Below, piece by piece: positions 7,953 to 16,085 of a stretch of 64,000 nt of DNA (positions within the stretch are counted from its first letter, which is position 1; the number at the start of each line of letters is the position of its first letter). The notes under the pieces are model-generated. The model searched no databases, was not told the origin of the DNA, and worked only from the letters and a program-made list of their open reading frames with translations. A program made the position numbers and the translations under genes. Source of the DNA: JAVKFF01 sp040226215 (GTDB lineage: Bacteria > Pseudomonadota > Alphaproteobacteria > DSM-16000 > Inquilinaceae); NCBI GenBank assembly GCA_040226215.1, contig JAVKFF010000149.1, positions 1 to 64,000 of the forward strand, given 5' to 3'.

Positions 7953-9071
7953 TCAAGGCTCCCAGCGGAACTCCGCCAGCGTATCCTCGTTGAGGGCGAC
8001 GCCGAGGCCCGGTCCGTCGGGAATGGCGATCTGACCCTCCACGACGCGGATCGGCTCGGTGGTCAGCCGCGCGCGCAGCGGATTGTCCGTGACGTTGATC
8101 TCCTGGAAGGGCGCACGGGCCTGGGTCGCCTGGAAATGAAGACTGGCGACCAGCAGGATGTCCGTCGCCCAGCAATGCGGAATGACGTCGACATTGCGGA
8201 CCTCGGCAAGCGCGGCGATGCGCATCATCTCGGTCAGGCCGCCGCAGCGTGCCACGTCGGGCTGGATGATGCGCAGGCCGCCTTGCTCCATCAGGGCGCG
8301 GAAGCCGAAGCGCGTGGTCTCCTTCTCGCCGGTGGCGATCGGCGTCGGCGAGGCCGCGACGAGGGCGCGGAAGCCGTCGAGATCGTCGGGCGACAGCGGC
8401 TCCTCCAGGAAGCGCACACCGGTGTCGGCCAGCGCCCGGGCGAGCCAGAGCGCGTCGTCGAAGGGGATGGCGGTGCCCATGTCGACCATGATGTCGCGCT
8501 CGTCGCCGATGCGGGCGCGCACCTGCTCCACCCAGGCGAGGTCGGAGCGCACATTGCGGCCGAGCCGGCCCCAGCCGAACTTCATGGCGGTGAAGCCGGC
8601 ATCCCGGTGCCGCTCCGCCAGGGCGACGATCTCCTCCGCGGTGTCCGGCGTCAGGTCGCTGGCATAGGCGCGGACATGGTCGCGGCGCTTGCCGCCGAGC
8701 AGCTGCCAGACCGGTACGCCGAGCGCCTTGCCGGCGATGTCCCAGAGCGCGATGTCGATGCCGCTGATGGCGTTCAGCACGATACCGCGACGACCGAAGG
8801 TCGACGTATGGTCGTACATCTTCTGCCACAGGCGGCTGATCTGCATCGGATCCTCGCCGACCAGCATCTGCCGCAGCCCCTGGCCCGTCATCTGCGATAC
8901 CGGCGCCTCGATGATCGACTTCAGGATCAGGGGTGCCGTGTGCGCCTCCCCGATTCCGGTGATTCCCACGTCGGTGTGGACCCGTATGATCAGGACGTCC
9001 TGCAGGCCATCGCCGTTGGGCAGCACGACGGGAAGTCGCAGCATGAGGGTCTCGATGTCGGTGATCTGCAT
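7953..9071 (-). CDS. Mandelate racemase/muconate lactonizing enzyme family protein
   Basis: A 372-aa enolase-superfamily enzyme: capping domain (1-130) then barrel. Metal ligands are visible as Asp197, Glu223 or Glu224 (FLEEP) and Glu249 (ATGEKE); His299 (VIPHCW) and Asp272 (QPDVARCGG) form the dyad. The KxK motif of the racemase group reads Lys164-Phe-Gly166, so the second lysine is lost. Sugar-acid dehydration or epimerisation of an amino-acid betaine are both possible. ATG at 9071 is used, not 9086. The operator at 9091-9110 sits just upstream. It converges with gntR and belongs to the same inferred regulon. Confidence 0.87.
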   Translation of the reverse strand: MQITDIETLMLRLPVVLPNGDGLQDVLIIRVHTDVGITGIGEAHTAPLILKSIIEAPVSQMTGQGLRQMLVGEDPMQISRLWQKMYDHTSTFGRRGIVLNAISGIDIALWDIAGKALGVPVWQLLGGKRRDHVRAYASDLTPDTAEEIVALAERHRDAGFTAMKFGWGRLGRNVRSDLAWVEQVRARIGDERDIMVDMGTAIPFDDALWLARALADTGVRFLEEPLSPDDLDGFRALVAASPTPIATGEKETTRFGFRALMEQGGLRIIQPDVARCGGLTEMMRIAALAEVRNVDVIPHCWATDILLVASLHFQATQARAPFQEINVTDNPLRARLTTEPIRVVEGQIAIPDGPGLGVALNEDTLAEFRWEP

Positions 9072-9090
9072 GGTTGACCTGCGCAATTCT

Positions 9091-9110
9091 GGACACAGTC
9101 GACTGTATAC
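9091..9110. promoter_or_regulatory. GntR operator copy 3
   Basis: Half-sites GGACACAGTC and GACTGTATAC (8 of 10 symmetric), 20 bases upstream of the mandelate-racemase-family start. Bases 9093-9110 are identical to 3516-3533 upstream of the [2Fe-2S] gene, strong evidence that one regulator controls both units. Closeness to the start codon suits repression. Confidence 0.7.
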
Positions 9111-9180
9111 ATTGAATGACGCCTGATCTAGCCTTCCTGCGCTTTCCGTTCGATCGTTTCCCCAAAAGGCCGGTGGGCGT

Positions 9181-9975
9181 GTGCCGACTCTGTTCGATCT
9201 GACCCTCTACGAGGGCGTCTCGCTCTGGGGCGTGGCGGCGGTCTGCCTGATCGTCTTCTGCTCCTTCTTCATCAAGGGCGCGATCGGCATCGGCTCGTTG
9301 ACCCCGATCGTCATCTTCTCGGCCTTCATCCTGTCGCCACACCACGCCGTCCTGCTGGCGCTGGTGGTCAATCTGGTCAGTCAGGTGCAGTTCATTCCGA
9401 CGGCCATCCGTTTCGGCGACTGGACGGTGGCCCGGCGCGTCTTCATCTCCAACTTCATCGGCGCGGCGATCGGCATCTGGATCTTCGGCCAGGTCAGCTC
9501 GGCCGAGCTGGCATTGATCCTGGGCGCGGTCCTGGGCGGCATCGTCGTCGCCGACCTGGCGGGGCTGGTCGATCGCGTCGGCCGCCGCTGGGACGTCACC
9601 GGCGCGGGAACGGTATGGGCCCTGTCCGGCCTGGCCGGCCTGATCAGCGGGATCACCGGCGCCGGCGGGCTCTTGTTCCTGGCACTCTACCTGCGCACGG
9701 TCTGCGCCGATCGCCTGGTGCTGCGCGGCACGATCATGCTGCTCAGCACGCTGGTCGTGTTCTGGCGCGCCATCGTGCTGACCGCCAGCGGCCTGATCGA
9801 TCTCACGCTCGTCGCCGAGGGCACGTTGCTGATCCCGCTGGTGATCCTGGGCGGCTATGCCGGTGCCCGGCTGTTCCGCCGCCTGAACGAGGCCCGCTTC
9901 GCGATGCTGCTGCGGGCGGTGGTGCTGGTCGGTGCCCTGGGTCTCGTCTGGCGCGGACTCGGCGACCTGATGTGA
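9181..9975 (+). CDS. TauE/SafE (sulfite exporter) family membrane protein
   Basis: A 264-aa polytopic protein with about eight hydrophobic helices in two repeats, each opening with the family glycine-rich motif (IKGAIGIGSLTP near residue 37, and LISGITGAGGLLFLALYL near 157). The start is GTG at 9181. The family moves small anions such as sulfite, sulfoacetate or carboxylates across the inner membrane. It runs divergently from the mandelate-racemase-family gene and is coupled to the next exporter gene by a GTGA overlap. Substrate unknown. A second family member lies at 62444-63163. Confidence 0.85.
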   Translation: MPTLFDLTLYEGVSLWGVAAVCLIVFCSFFIKGAIGIGSLTPIVIFSAFILSPHHAVLLALVVNLVSQVQFIPTAIRFGDWTVARRVFISNFIGAAIGIWIFGQVSSAELALILGAVLGGIVVADLAGLVDRVGRRWDVTGAGTVWALSGLAGLISGITGAGGLLFLALYLRTVCADRLVLRGTIMLLSTLVVFWRAIVLTASGLIDLTLVAEGTLLIPLVILGGYAGARLFRRLNEARFAMLLRAVVLVGALGLVWRGLGDLM

Positions 9976-10940
9976 CGGGAACGATCACCCCCGCCGACCC
10001 CGGATCGGCACCCGCGACACCGCCGCCGGGCCCGCTGCGCACCGACAACCGCGTCGCGGCGGGGATCGCCTGGATGCTGCTTGCCGGCGTGCTGTTCACC
10101 GCGATGAGCGCGATCATGAAGCATCTGGGCGAAACCATCCCGACGGCGGAGATCGTCTTCTTCCGCATGGCGGCGGGCCTGGCGGTCGTCGTCCCGGTCG
10201 CCCTGATCTACGGCGGCAGGGCCGCCTTCCACACCCGCCACCCCCTGCGGCATGCCATACGGTCCTTCTTCGGGGCCAGTTCCCTTGGCTGCGCGGTCTA
10301 CGCGCTCGGCGGCCTGCCATTCGCGACGGCAACGGCGCTGGCCTTCACCACGCCGCTCTGGGTCATCGTTCTGGCGGCCCTGTTCCTGCGCGAACGGCCG
10401 AGCCTGCTGGCGGTAATCGCGGCGGCGGTGGGCTTCTCCGGCGTGCTGGTGATCGCCCAGCCGTCGGTGGTGATCGAACTTGCCGTGGTCGTCGCCATTG
10501 CCGGCGCCGTGCTGGCGGGTGGGGCGCTGACGATGGTGCGGTCGCTGTCTGCCCGCGACCGCTCACTGGCCATCGTGTTCTGGTTCTCCCTCTACGGCAC
10601 CCTGTACAGCCTACCGCCGGCGCTGCTCGACTGGGTGATGCCGACGCCATTCGAGTTGCTGCTGCTCTCGACCACGGGCCTGCTCGGCGTGACCGGCCTG
10701 TTCTGCTCCGCCCAGGCCTACCGCCAGGCGACCGCGGCCTTCGTCGCGCCGGCCGATTTCGTGCGGTTGCCACTGGCCGGGTTGATCGGCCTGCTCGTCT
10801 TCGGCGAGCTGCCGAGCAGCGCGACCCTCGGTGGCACGCTGCTGATCGTCCTCGCACTGGCCATACTGCTCGGCGATGCACGCCGGCGAAATCCCGCCCC
10901 GGGGCGGTCCTCACGCTCGCCCCCGGCCGGCCCCGGCTGA
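9972..10940 (+). CDS. DMT superfamily transporter (EamA domains)
   Basis: A 322-aa inner-membrane protein with ten predicted helices in two EamA repeats, preceded by a 30-residue proline-rich cytoplasmic tail. The GTG start at 9972 overlaps the TauE stop (GTGA); the open frame continues upstream to 9615, but that part is out-of-frame reading of the TauE gene. EamA proteins typically export amino acids or related metabolites. Pairing with TauE suggests two exporters expressed together. It ends 30 bases from the convergent quiC-like gene. No specific substrate can be assigned. Confidence 0.85.
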   Translation: MTGTITPADPGSAPATPPPGPLRTDNRVAAGIAWMLLAGVLFTAMSAIMKHLGETIPTAEIVFFRMAAGLAVVVPVALIYGGRAAFHTRHPLRHAIRSFFGASSLGCAVYALGGLPFATATALAFTTPLWVIVLAALFLRERPSLLAVIAAAVGFSGVLVIAQPSVVIELAVVVAIAGAVLAGGALTMVRSLSARDRSLAIVFWFSLYGTLYSLPPALLDWVMPTPFELLLLSTTGLLGVTGLFCSAQAYRQATAAFVAPADFVRLPLAGLIGLLVFGELPSSATLGGTLLIVLALAILLGDARRRNPAPGRSSRSPPAGPG

Positions 10941-10969
10941 CGGGGTGCTGGACGCCGAGGCGCCCGAGG

Positions 10970-12868
10970 TCAGTCCGGCGAGGGCGGCGGCGAAGCCTTG
11001 CTGCGTGCCTGTGCCGCCAGCCTGATCGCGGCGTTCGCGGCCCCGAAGCCACGGTAGCCGCCGCGGCGCTGCACGACCTCGAAGAAGCAGCGGCCGATGA
11101 CCGGCTCGGTGTAGAGCTGCAGGTAGGTGCCGTGCTCATCCTCGTCATAGAGCGCATTGGCGGCGCGCAGCCGGCGGAGAAACGCTTCCTCGAGACCGAA
11201 GCGTGCGCCCAGGTCGTCATAGTAGTTGCCGGGAATGTCCAGGATCTCGACGCCATTGGCCTGGAGGCGCCCGGCCGTCTCGAAGAAGTCGTCGGTGGCG
11301 AATGCGATGTGCTGGACGCCGGAACCGAAAAAATCGGAAAGGAAACGTCCCGCCATCGTGCGGTGGCTGCCGGTGCCGTTGAGCGGGATCTTCACCGCGC
11401 CGTCGCGCGTCTCCACGACCTGGCTGCGCACCAGGCCGCCCTGGTCGGCGATGTCGACCTCCGGCGTTCGATGCATGCCGAAAAGCGTCGTGTAGAACAG
11501 AACACTCGACAGCATCTCGTCATATTCCATCGACTGGGAGACGTGGTCGATCGCGATCAGGCCCATGTCCGCGTCCGCGCCGGCATCCCCGGTCTCCCTG
11601 AAATCGACATCCCAGAGCCTGCCGAGCGGTTCCCGCCGGTCGGTGAAGTAGATCAGGCTGCCGCCGACGCCGCGGATCGCCGGCAGGTTCAGTTCCCCCT
11701 CGGCGACCGGCTGTTCGAAGGGCTGGGCCAGCAATTCGCCGGCCCGCGCGGCGGCACCGCCGGCATCGTCGACCTCCAGGGCCAGCGCGCAGACCGAGGC
11801 GCCGTGCAGCAGGTGAAAGGCGTGGGCGAAGCCGTCGCGCTCGGTGTTCAGCAGAAGGTTGATCCGACCCTGGCGCCAGCCGACCACGTTCTTGGAGACA
11901 TGGCGATGGGCGGGCACGAAACCTAGCGCGCGCAGGCGCCTCTCGATCGCCGCCTCCTCTTCCTCGGCCACGGCGCATTCGATGAAGGACCAGGCGCGCG
12001 GCACCGCCGGCGGCGGCAAGGCCTTGTCGACCCCGAAGGCCGGCAGGGATGTCGCGGTGCGTACCCGATCGGCCGCGGCGACGAGCGAGCGCATGCCGTC
12101 GACGGCGACGGCCTTGGCGGACCCGGCGCGGAACTGGTCGTTGAAGATCTCCAGCGAGACATAGCCCGCATAGCCGGTGGCGGCGACCGCCTGGAGAAAC
12201 CCGTCGACGTCGAGCCCGCCCTGGCCGGGCATGCAGCGGAAGTGCCGGCTCCAGGACAGATGGTCGAGGCTGAGGCGTGGGGCGTCGGCGACCTGCACGA
12301 AGAAAATGCGGTCGCCCGGAATCCGCCGGATGCTGTCGGGATCGATGTCGCGGCAGAGCGTGTGGAAGGAATCGAGCACCAGGCCGACGGCCGGGTGGTC
12401 GGCCCGGCGCACCACCTCCCAGGCATCACGGTGGTCGAAGACGTGACGGCCCCAGGCCAGTGCCTCGAAGCCAACCTTCAGGCCTCGGGCGTGGGCGCGC
12501 TCGCCCAACTCCCGGAAGTCGTCTGCCGCCCGGTCGATTCCGCCAAGAGCCTGGGGCGAGACGTTGGAGCACACCAGCATGAGGCCGGCGCCGAGCTCCT
12601 GCATCACCTCGAACTTGCGCTCGGCCCGGTCGAGGGCCCTCGATCGCAACGGCTCGGGCAACCCCTCGAAATCGCGGAAGGGCTGAAACAGGGCGACCTC
12701 CAGACCGCGGTCGCGCACCATCTGGCCGACCGCGCGAGCACCGGCGGGGAAGGCGAGGAAGTCGTTCTCGAAGATCTCCACGCCGAAAAAGCCGGCATTG
12801 GCGATGGCGTCGAGCTTCTCCTCGAGGTCGCCTGACAGCGAGACGGTGGCAATCCCGGTCCTCAGCAT
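10970..12868 (-). CDS. quiC: 3-dehydroshikimate dehydratase, QuiC type with HPPD-like domain
   Basis: A 632-aa two-part enzyme. Residues 1-290 form a sugar-isomerase-like TIM barrel with metal-binding acids and histidine (VGFEALAWG, LVLDSFHTLC, YVSLEIFND). Residues 300-630 are a two-repeat VOC region like 4-hydroxyphenylpyruvate dioxygenase, with the His-His-Glu triad still present (AIDHVSQ, GVQHIAF, FFEVVQR). This matches bacterial QuiC1, which converts 3-dehydroshikimate to protocatechuate through the N-terminal domain. Neighbours (TetR, AroE-like, AroQ-like, TRAP) agree. The promoter upstream has a -35 at 12940-12935 and a -10 at 12917-12912 with a TetR-type operator between them. Whether the C-terminal domain is catalytic is open. 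Confidence 0.88.
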   Translation of the reverse strand: MLRTGIATVSLSGDLEEKLDAIANAGFFGVEIFENDFLAFPAGARAVGQMVRDRGLEVALFQPFRDFEGLPEPLRSRALDRAERKFEVMQELGAGLMLVCSNVSPQALGGIDRAADDFRELGERAHARGLKVGFEALAWGRHVFDHRDAWEVVRRADHPAVGLVLDSFHTLCRDIDPDSIRRIPGDRIFFVQVADAPRLSLDHLSWSRHFRCMPGQGGLDVDGFLQAVAATGYAGYVSLEIFNDQFRAGSAKAVAVDGMRSLVAAADRVRTATSLPAFGVDKALPPPAVPRAWSFIECAVAEEEEAAIERRLRALGFVPAHRHVSKNVVGWRQGRINLLLNTERDGFAHAFHLLHGASVCALALEVDDAGGAAARAGELLAQPFEQPVAEGELNLPAIRGVGGSLIYFTDRREPLGRLWDVDFRETGDAGADADMGLIAIDHVSQSMEYDEMLSSVLFYTTLFGMHRTPEVDIADQGGLVRSQVVETRDGAVKIPLNGTGSHRTMAGRFLSDFFGSGVQHIAFATDDFFETAGRLQANGVEILDIPGNYYDDLGARFGLEEAFLRRLRAANALYDEDEHGTYLQLYTEPVIGRCFFEVVQRRGGYRGFGAANAAIRLAAQARSKASPPPSPD

Positions 12869-12912
12869 CGCTGGCGGTCTCCAGAAGCGGGAGCGGTGGA
12901 TGTGGCGCGCCA

Positions 12913-12935
12913 GTATGTACTAAACAGTACGTACA
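12913..12935. promoter_or_regulatory. TetR operator 1 in quiC promoter
   Basis: A 9-bp-arm inverted repeat, GTATGTACT and AGTACGTAC around AAAC, with one arm mismatch. It fills the spacer between TTGAAT (12940-12935) and CATACT (12917-12912) of the leftward quiC promoter. On the minus strand it matches operator 2 at 16 of 23 positions, sharing TGTACG, ACT and TTAGT. Placement between promoter hexamers predicts repression. Confidence 0.7.
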
Positions 12936-13043
12936 TTCAAACCCTCGCTATACCGCGGACCGGGTGCGTCGTCGATGCGGGGCGAGGTGGCGGGGTCGAG
13001 GCGCGTCGGACGGGGCGGATCGCCCACCCCAACGCCGCGCCGG

Positions 13044-13721
13044 TCAATCGGTGCGCACGTAGCGCCAGACCATCTCGATGACCTCGTCGCGGAGGCGTTT
13101 CTGGGAGCGGGCGGAATCGAGGCTGGTGGCGAAGATCTTCGAGAAGGTCGCCCGGTTGGAGACGTTGAAGAAACAAAGCGCGCTGATCTGCCAGTGCAGG
13201 TGCATGGGGTCGAGTCGGGGCCGGAAGGTGCCATCCTCCACACCGCGCCGGTAGAGGCGGGCGATCGTGTCGATGGCCGGCACGTTCACCGCCTTGACCA
13301 CCGAGGACTGGTCGAGATAGTCGCCGTGGTGGATATTCTCGATCATCACCAGGCGGATGAAGTCCTCATTGCTGTGGTGATGATCGAAGGTGAAGCGCAC
13401 CAGACGCTTCAGCGCCGCCTCGGCCGAGAGTCCGTCCAGCTTGAGCTTCGCCTCCTGCTCGCGGACCTTGCCGTAGGCGGCGGTCAGGACGGCCAGATAG
13501 AGGCCATCCTTGTTGCCGTAATAGTAGTAGATCATCCGCTTGCTGGACTTCGTCTTGGCGGCGATCTCGTCGATCCGGGCGCCGGAGAGGCCGTTGCGGG
13601 CGAACTCGGCGGTGGCCACCTCGATGATGTTCCGCTTCGTCTCCTCGGGGTCGTAGCCTTGCGGAGCGTCGGGCGGCGTCGCGTCGGGCTTCGGTCTTGG
13701 CTTCTGCATGGGCATGGACAC
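13044..13721 (-). CDS. TetR/AcrR family transcriptional regulator
   Basis: A 225-aa regulator. A basic, proline-rich N-terminal tail precedes the helix-turn-helix (residues 29-75; ARIDEIAAKTKSSKRMIYYYYGNKDGLY), followed by a helical ligand-binding domain with a His-rich stretch (FDHHHSNEDF). It is divergent from the AroE-like gene, and three related palindromes lie upstream of quiC, between tetR and aroE, and upstream of the TRAP genes. It is therefore the likely local repressor of quinate/shikimate uptake and breakdown, with a pathway acid as inducer. Several close methionines (MSMPMQ) leave the exact start uncertain. Confidence 0.9.
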   Translation of the reverse strand: MSMPMQKPRPKPDATPPDAPQGYDPEETKRNIIEVATAEFARNGLSGARIDEIAAKTKSSKRMIYYYYGNKDGLYLAVLTAAYGKVREQEAKLKLDGLSAEAALKRLVRFTFDHHHSNEDFIRLVMIENIHHGDYLDQSSVVKAVNVPAIDTIARLYRRGVEDGTFRPRLDPMHLHWQISALCFFNVSNRATFSKIFATSLDSARSQKRLRDEVIEMVWRYVRTD

Positions 13722-13742
13722 GCGGTCTGGCGTTCGTCGTTT

Positions 13743-13765
13743 GACTAAACTAACTAGTTCGTACA
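13743..13765. promoter_or_regulatory. TetR operator 2, tetR/aroE intergenic
   Basis: Minus-strand reading begins TGTACGAACT and continues AGTTAGTTTA, matching operator 1 at 16 of 23 and operator 3 at 15 of 20 aligned positions. It contains the palindrome AACTAGTT at 13752-13759. A rightward TTGACT at 13741-13746 directly precedes it and TACAGT at 13762-13767 is a weak -10, so binding would block the aroE-like promoter and possibly tetR. Confidence 0.65.
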
Positions 13766-13842
13766 GTATCCGGGATATTCACCGCAAGCGGCCGGGCGCG
13801 CTGGTGCCGGGCCATCATCGGATCTACGCTCAGGGCTCGGAC

Positions 13843-14775
13843 GTGCGGCAGGCTGCTCAAGGCGATCTCACCGATCTACTCGCCACGACCCTATCCCGTC
13901 AGGCGGGCGAGGCCAAAGCGGGATTTGCCGCGACGCTGAATGTCGGCCTCGTCGGACGCGGGATCGCCGCCTCGCGCTCGCCGGTGATGCACGAACTGGA
14001 AGGCCGCCGGCTGGGTCTCGACTACGCCTATCACCGGATCGATTTCGACGCCCTCGAACTGGACGACGGCATGCTGCCCGCAGTGCTTTCCTGCCTGGCC
14101 GAGCTCGGCTTCGTCGGGGTCAACGTCACCCATCCCTTCAAGCAGGCCGCCTTGGCCCAACTCCACCGGCTGGGACCATCGGCGCGTGCCATCGGCGCGG
14201 TCAACACCGTCGTCTTCGACGCCGAGGCCTGGACCGGCCACAACACGGACAGTTGGGGATTTGCCGAGAGCCTGAGGACGGGTCTGCGGGGTGCGAGGCT
14301 CGGCAGTGTCGTCCTGGTCGGTGCCGGTGGCGCCGGGCTGGCGGTCGCCAGGGCGCTGGTCGACCTTGGCTGTGGCAGGCTTGCCGTTGCCGACCGGGCG
14401 CGCGAGCGGGCCCAGCGTCTGGTCGACAGCCTGGGTGGGGGGATTGCCGCGCAGGCGGTGGATCCGGCCGACCTGCCGGACCGGCTCGCCCAGGCCGACG
14501 GGCTGGTGAACGCGACACCTGTCGGCATGATCGGACATCCCGGCCTGCCCGTGCCCGGCGCCGCGATCGGGCCGCCGCTCTGGGTCGCCGACATCGTCTA
14601 CTTCCCCGAGGAGACCGAGCTTGTCCGCTTGGCGGAGCGACGCGGCTGCCGCACGCTGCGCGGTACCGGCATGGCGATCAACCAGGCCGTGAAGGCCTTC
14701 GAGCTGTTCACCGGCCGGAAGCCCGACCCGGCCAGCATGGCCCGTCATTTCCGACAGGCCGCGGCGGTACTCTAG
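13843..14775 (+). CDS. Shikimate/quinate dehydrogenase (AroE/YdiB family)
   Basis: About 310 aa with every main catalytic motif of shikimate dehydrogenases: SRSP (residues 44-47), NVTHPFK with catalytic Lys100, GAVNT with Asn121, NTDSWG with Asp136, and a C-terminal INQAVKAF glutamine. The NAD(P) loop is VGAGGAG. The open frame extends back to 13708, but that part overlaps tetR and the operator; GTG at 13843 with AGGG upstream is preferred, and GTG at 13804 is an alternative. Beside quiC and a TRAP importer it probably oxidises imported shikimate or quinate, feeding 3-dehydroshikimate or 3-dehydroquinate into the pathway, not aromatic biosynthesis. Confidence 0.82.
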   Translation: MRQAAQGDLTDLLATTLSRQAGEAKAGFAATLNVGLVGRGIAASRSPVMHELEGRRLGLDYAYHRIDFDALELDDGMLPAVLSCLAELGFVGVNVTHPFKQAALAQLHRLGPSARAIGAVNTVVFDAEAWTGHNTDSWGFAESLRTGLRGARLGSVVLVGAGGAGLAVARALVDLGCGRLAVADRARERAQRLVDSLGGGIAAQAVDPADLPDRLAQADGLVNATPVGMIGHPGLPVPGAAIGPPLWVADIVYFPEETELVRLAERRGCRTLRGTGMAINQAVKAFELFTGRKPDPASMARHFRQAAAVL

Positions 14776-14820
14776 ACGCCGCAGGGCGTGACACGTGCCT
14801 GTGCGGGGACTCCGTCGGGG

Positions 14821-14848
14821 TTGACATGAACGAACCGTTTCGTACAAA
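14821..14848 (+). promoter_or_regulatory. TRAP promoter with TetR operator 3
   Basis: TTGACA at 14821-14826 and TACAAA at 14843-14848 form a promoter with a 16-base spacer. The operator at 14827-14846 has half-sites TGAACGAACC and GTTTCGTACA (8 of 10 symmetric) and resembles operators 1 and 2. It lies about 100 bases upstream of the TRAP binding-protein gene, so transporter and enzymes appear to share the TetR regulator. Confidence 0.65.
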
Positions 14849-14878
14849 ATTTATCAAGGCAAACCAATAGCACTCAGA

Positions 14879-14914
14879 ACCAACAACACGCAGTGGACCA
14901 ACAACACGCAGTGG
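14879..14914. repeat. 18-bp perfect tandem duplication in TRAP leader
   Basis: The 18-mer ACCAACAACACGCAGTGG occurs twice head to tail (14879-14896 and 14897-14914) in the untranslated leader of the TRAP binding-protein gene, about 30 bases before the ATG. It is not part of a recognised operator. It may be a recent slippage duplication or affect mRNA structure. Confidence 0.8.
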
Positions 14915-14946
14915 GCGGCCACGCCCCGGAATGGAGGAGGAACGTT

Positions 14947-15936
14947 ATGGGCAAGTTCGCGATCAATCGCGCCATGTTGTTCGGCACGGCGACCATGCTG
15001 GCACTGGTGTCGACCGGTCCCGCCGCGGCGCAGGACCAGCCGGCGATCCAGCTGGCGGCGGTGTTCGCCGATTCCGACATCCGCGCCGACGCCATCCGCC
15101 AGTTCGGCGAGGCGATCGCCGAGCACTTCACCCTGGAGCCCTATTTCGCCGCCACCCTGTTCGACCAGGGCACCGAGTTGACGGCGATCCAGCGCGGCAA
15201 TCTCGACATGGCCATCGTCGCGCCGCAGGACATCGCCAGCCGCATTCCGGAATGGTCGTTGCTGACCGCGGCCTACCTGTTCCGCGACGTCGAGCACCTG
15301 CATACCTTCTTCGACAGCGAGGCCGGCCAGGAGATGGTCGACATGGCCGAGGAGGAGCTCGGCATCCATGTCATCGGCCCGGTCTATTTCGGCTCGCGCC
15401 AGTTGAACCTGCGGCCGGAGATCCGCGTCGAGACACCGGCCGACCTGGAAGGAATCACGCTGCGCATGCCCGGCGGTGATGCCTGGCAGTTCCTCGGCCG
15501 CGCATTGGGCGCGAACCCGACGCCGATGGCCTATGCGGAGGTCTATACGGGCCTGCAGACCGGCGCCATCGACGCCCAGGACAACCCGCTGCCGAACGAC
15601 TACAACATGCGCTTCTACGAGGTCACCTCGCAGATCGTGCTGACCAGCCACCTGATCGGCTACGATCTGCTGGTGGTCGCGGACGACCTCTGGGACGGCA
15701 TGACCGAGGAAGAGCGCGCAGCGGTGTCGGCTGCGGCGGCGGAGGCGATCGCCTGGAGCGACGAGCAGCATCTCGCCCGCGAGGCCGAACTTGTCGAGTT
15801 CTTCCGGGGCGAGGGGCTGGAGGTCTACGAGCCCGATCTCGACGCCTTCCGGGAGCACGCCCAGCAGATGTATCTTGACTCCGAGTTCGCAGAGAACTGG
15901 CCTGAGGGCATGATCGACCGCATCAACGCGCTCTAG
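14947..15936 (+). CDS. TRAP transporter solute-binding protein, DctP family
   Basis: A 329-aa periplasmic binding protein with a Sec signal peptide (residues 1-26, ending AAAQ). ATG at 14947 follows a strong GGAGGAAC ribosome site; the in-frame codon at 14893 lies in the duplicated leader. The body has the DctP pattern, including the SRQLNLRPE segment near residue 155 and the arginine region (ITLRMPGG) that usually contacts a substrate carboxylate. It is followed by permease genes and an aroQ-like gene in one rightward unit. Context suggests quinate, shikimate or a related hydroaromatic acid as ligand; this is inference. Confidence 0.88.
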   Translation: MGKFAINRAMLFGTATMLALVSTGPAAAQDQPAIQLAAVFADSDIRADAIRQFGEAIAEHFTLEPYFAATLFDQGTELTAIQRGNLDMAIVAPQDIASRIPEWSLLTAAYLFRDVEHLHTFFDSEAGQEMVDMAEEELGIHVIGPVYFGSRQLNLRPEIRVETPADLEGITLRMPGGDAWQFLGRALGANPTPMAYAEVYTGLQTGAIDAQDNPLPNDYNMRFYEVTSQIVLTSHLIGYDLLVVADDLWDGMTEEERAAVSAAAAEAIAWSDEQHLAREAELVEFFRGEGLEVYEPDLDAFREHAQQMYLDSEFAENWPEGMIDRINAL

Positions 15937-16085
15937 GCGCTCAGCAGATCGGCGAGGCGGCCCCGGTCCGCGGGAAGCGTGGCCGCACGGATGTCGGCCG
16001 GTGAGGTGCCGGCCGCGTCCGTGCCGTCCGCCGGAAGGGTCGCGCGTCGACGGGTCGCGAGGTCCGCAGGCTCGGGGGGAAGCGC

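Noticed and set aside
7935..7960. Possible copy of hairpin 3 (CTAGGGCGGATCACA)
   Set aside because: Only one arm resembles 63479-63505 and no inverted partner lies nearby; likely chance between two stop codons.
14776..14789. Terminator after the aroE-like gene
   Set aside because: A 5-bp stem (ACGCC/GGCGT) without a T tract is too weak to call.
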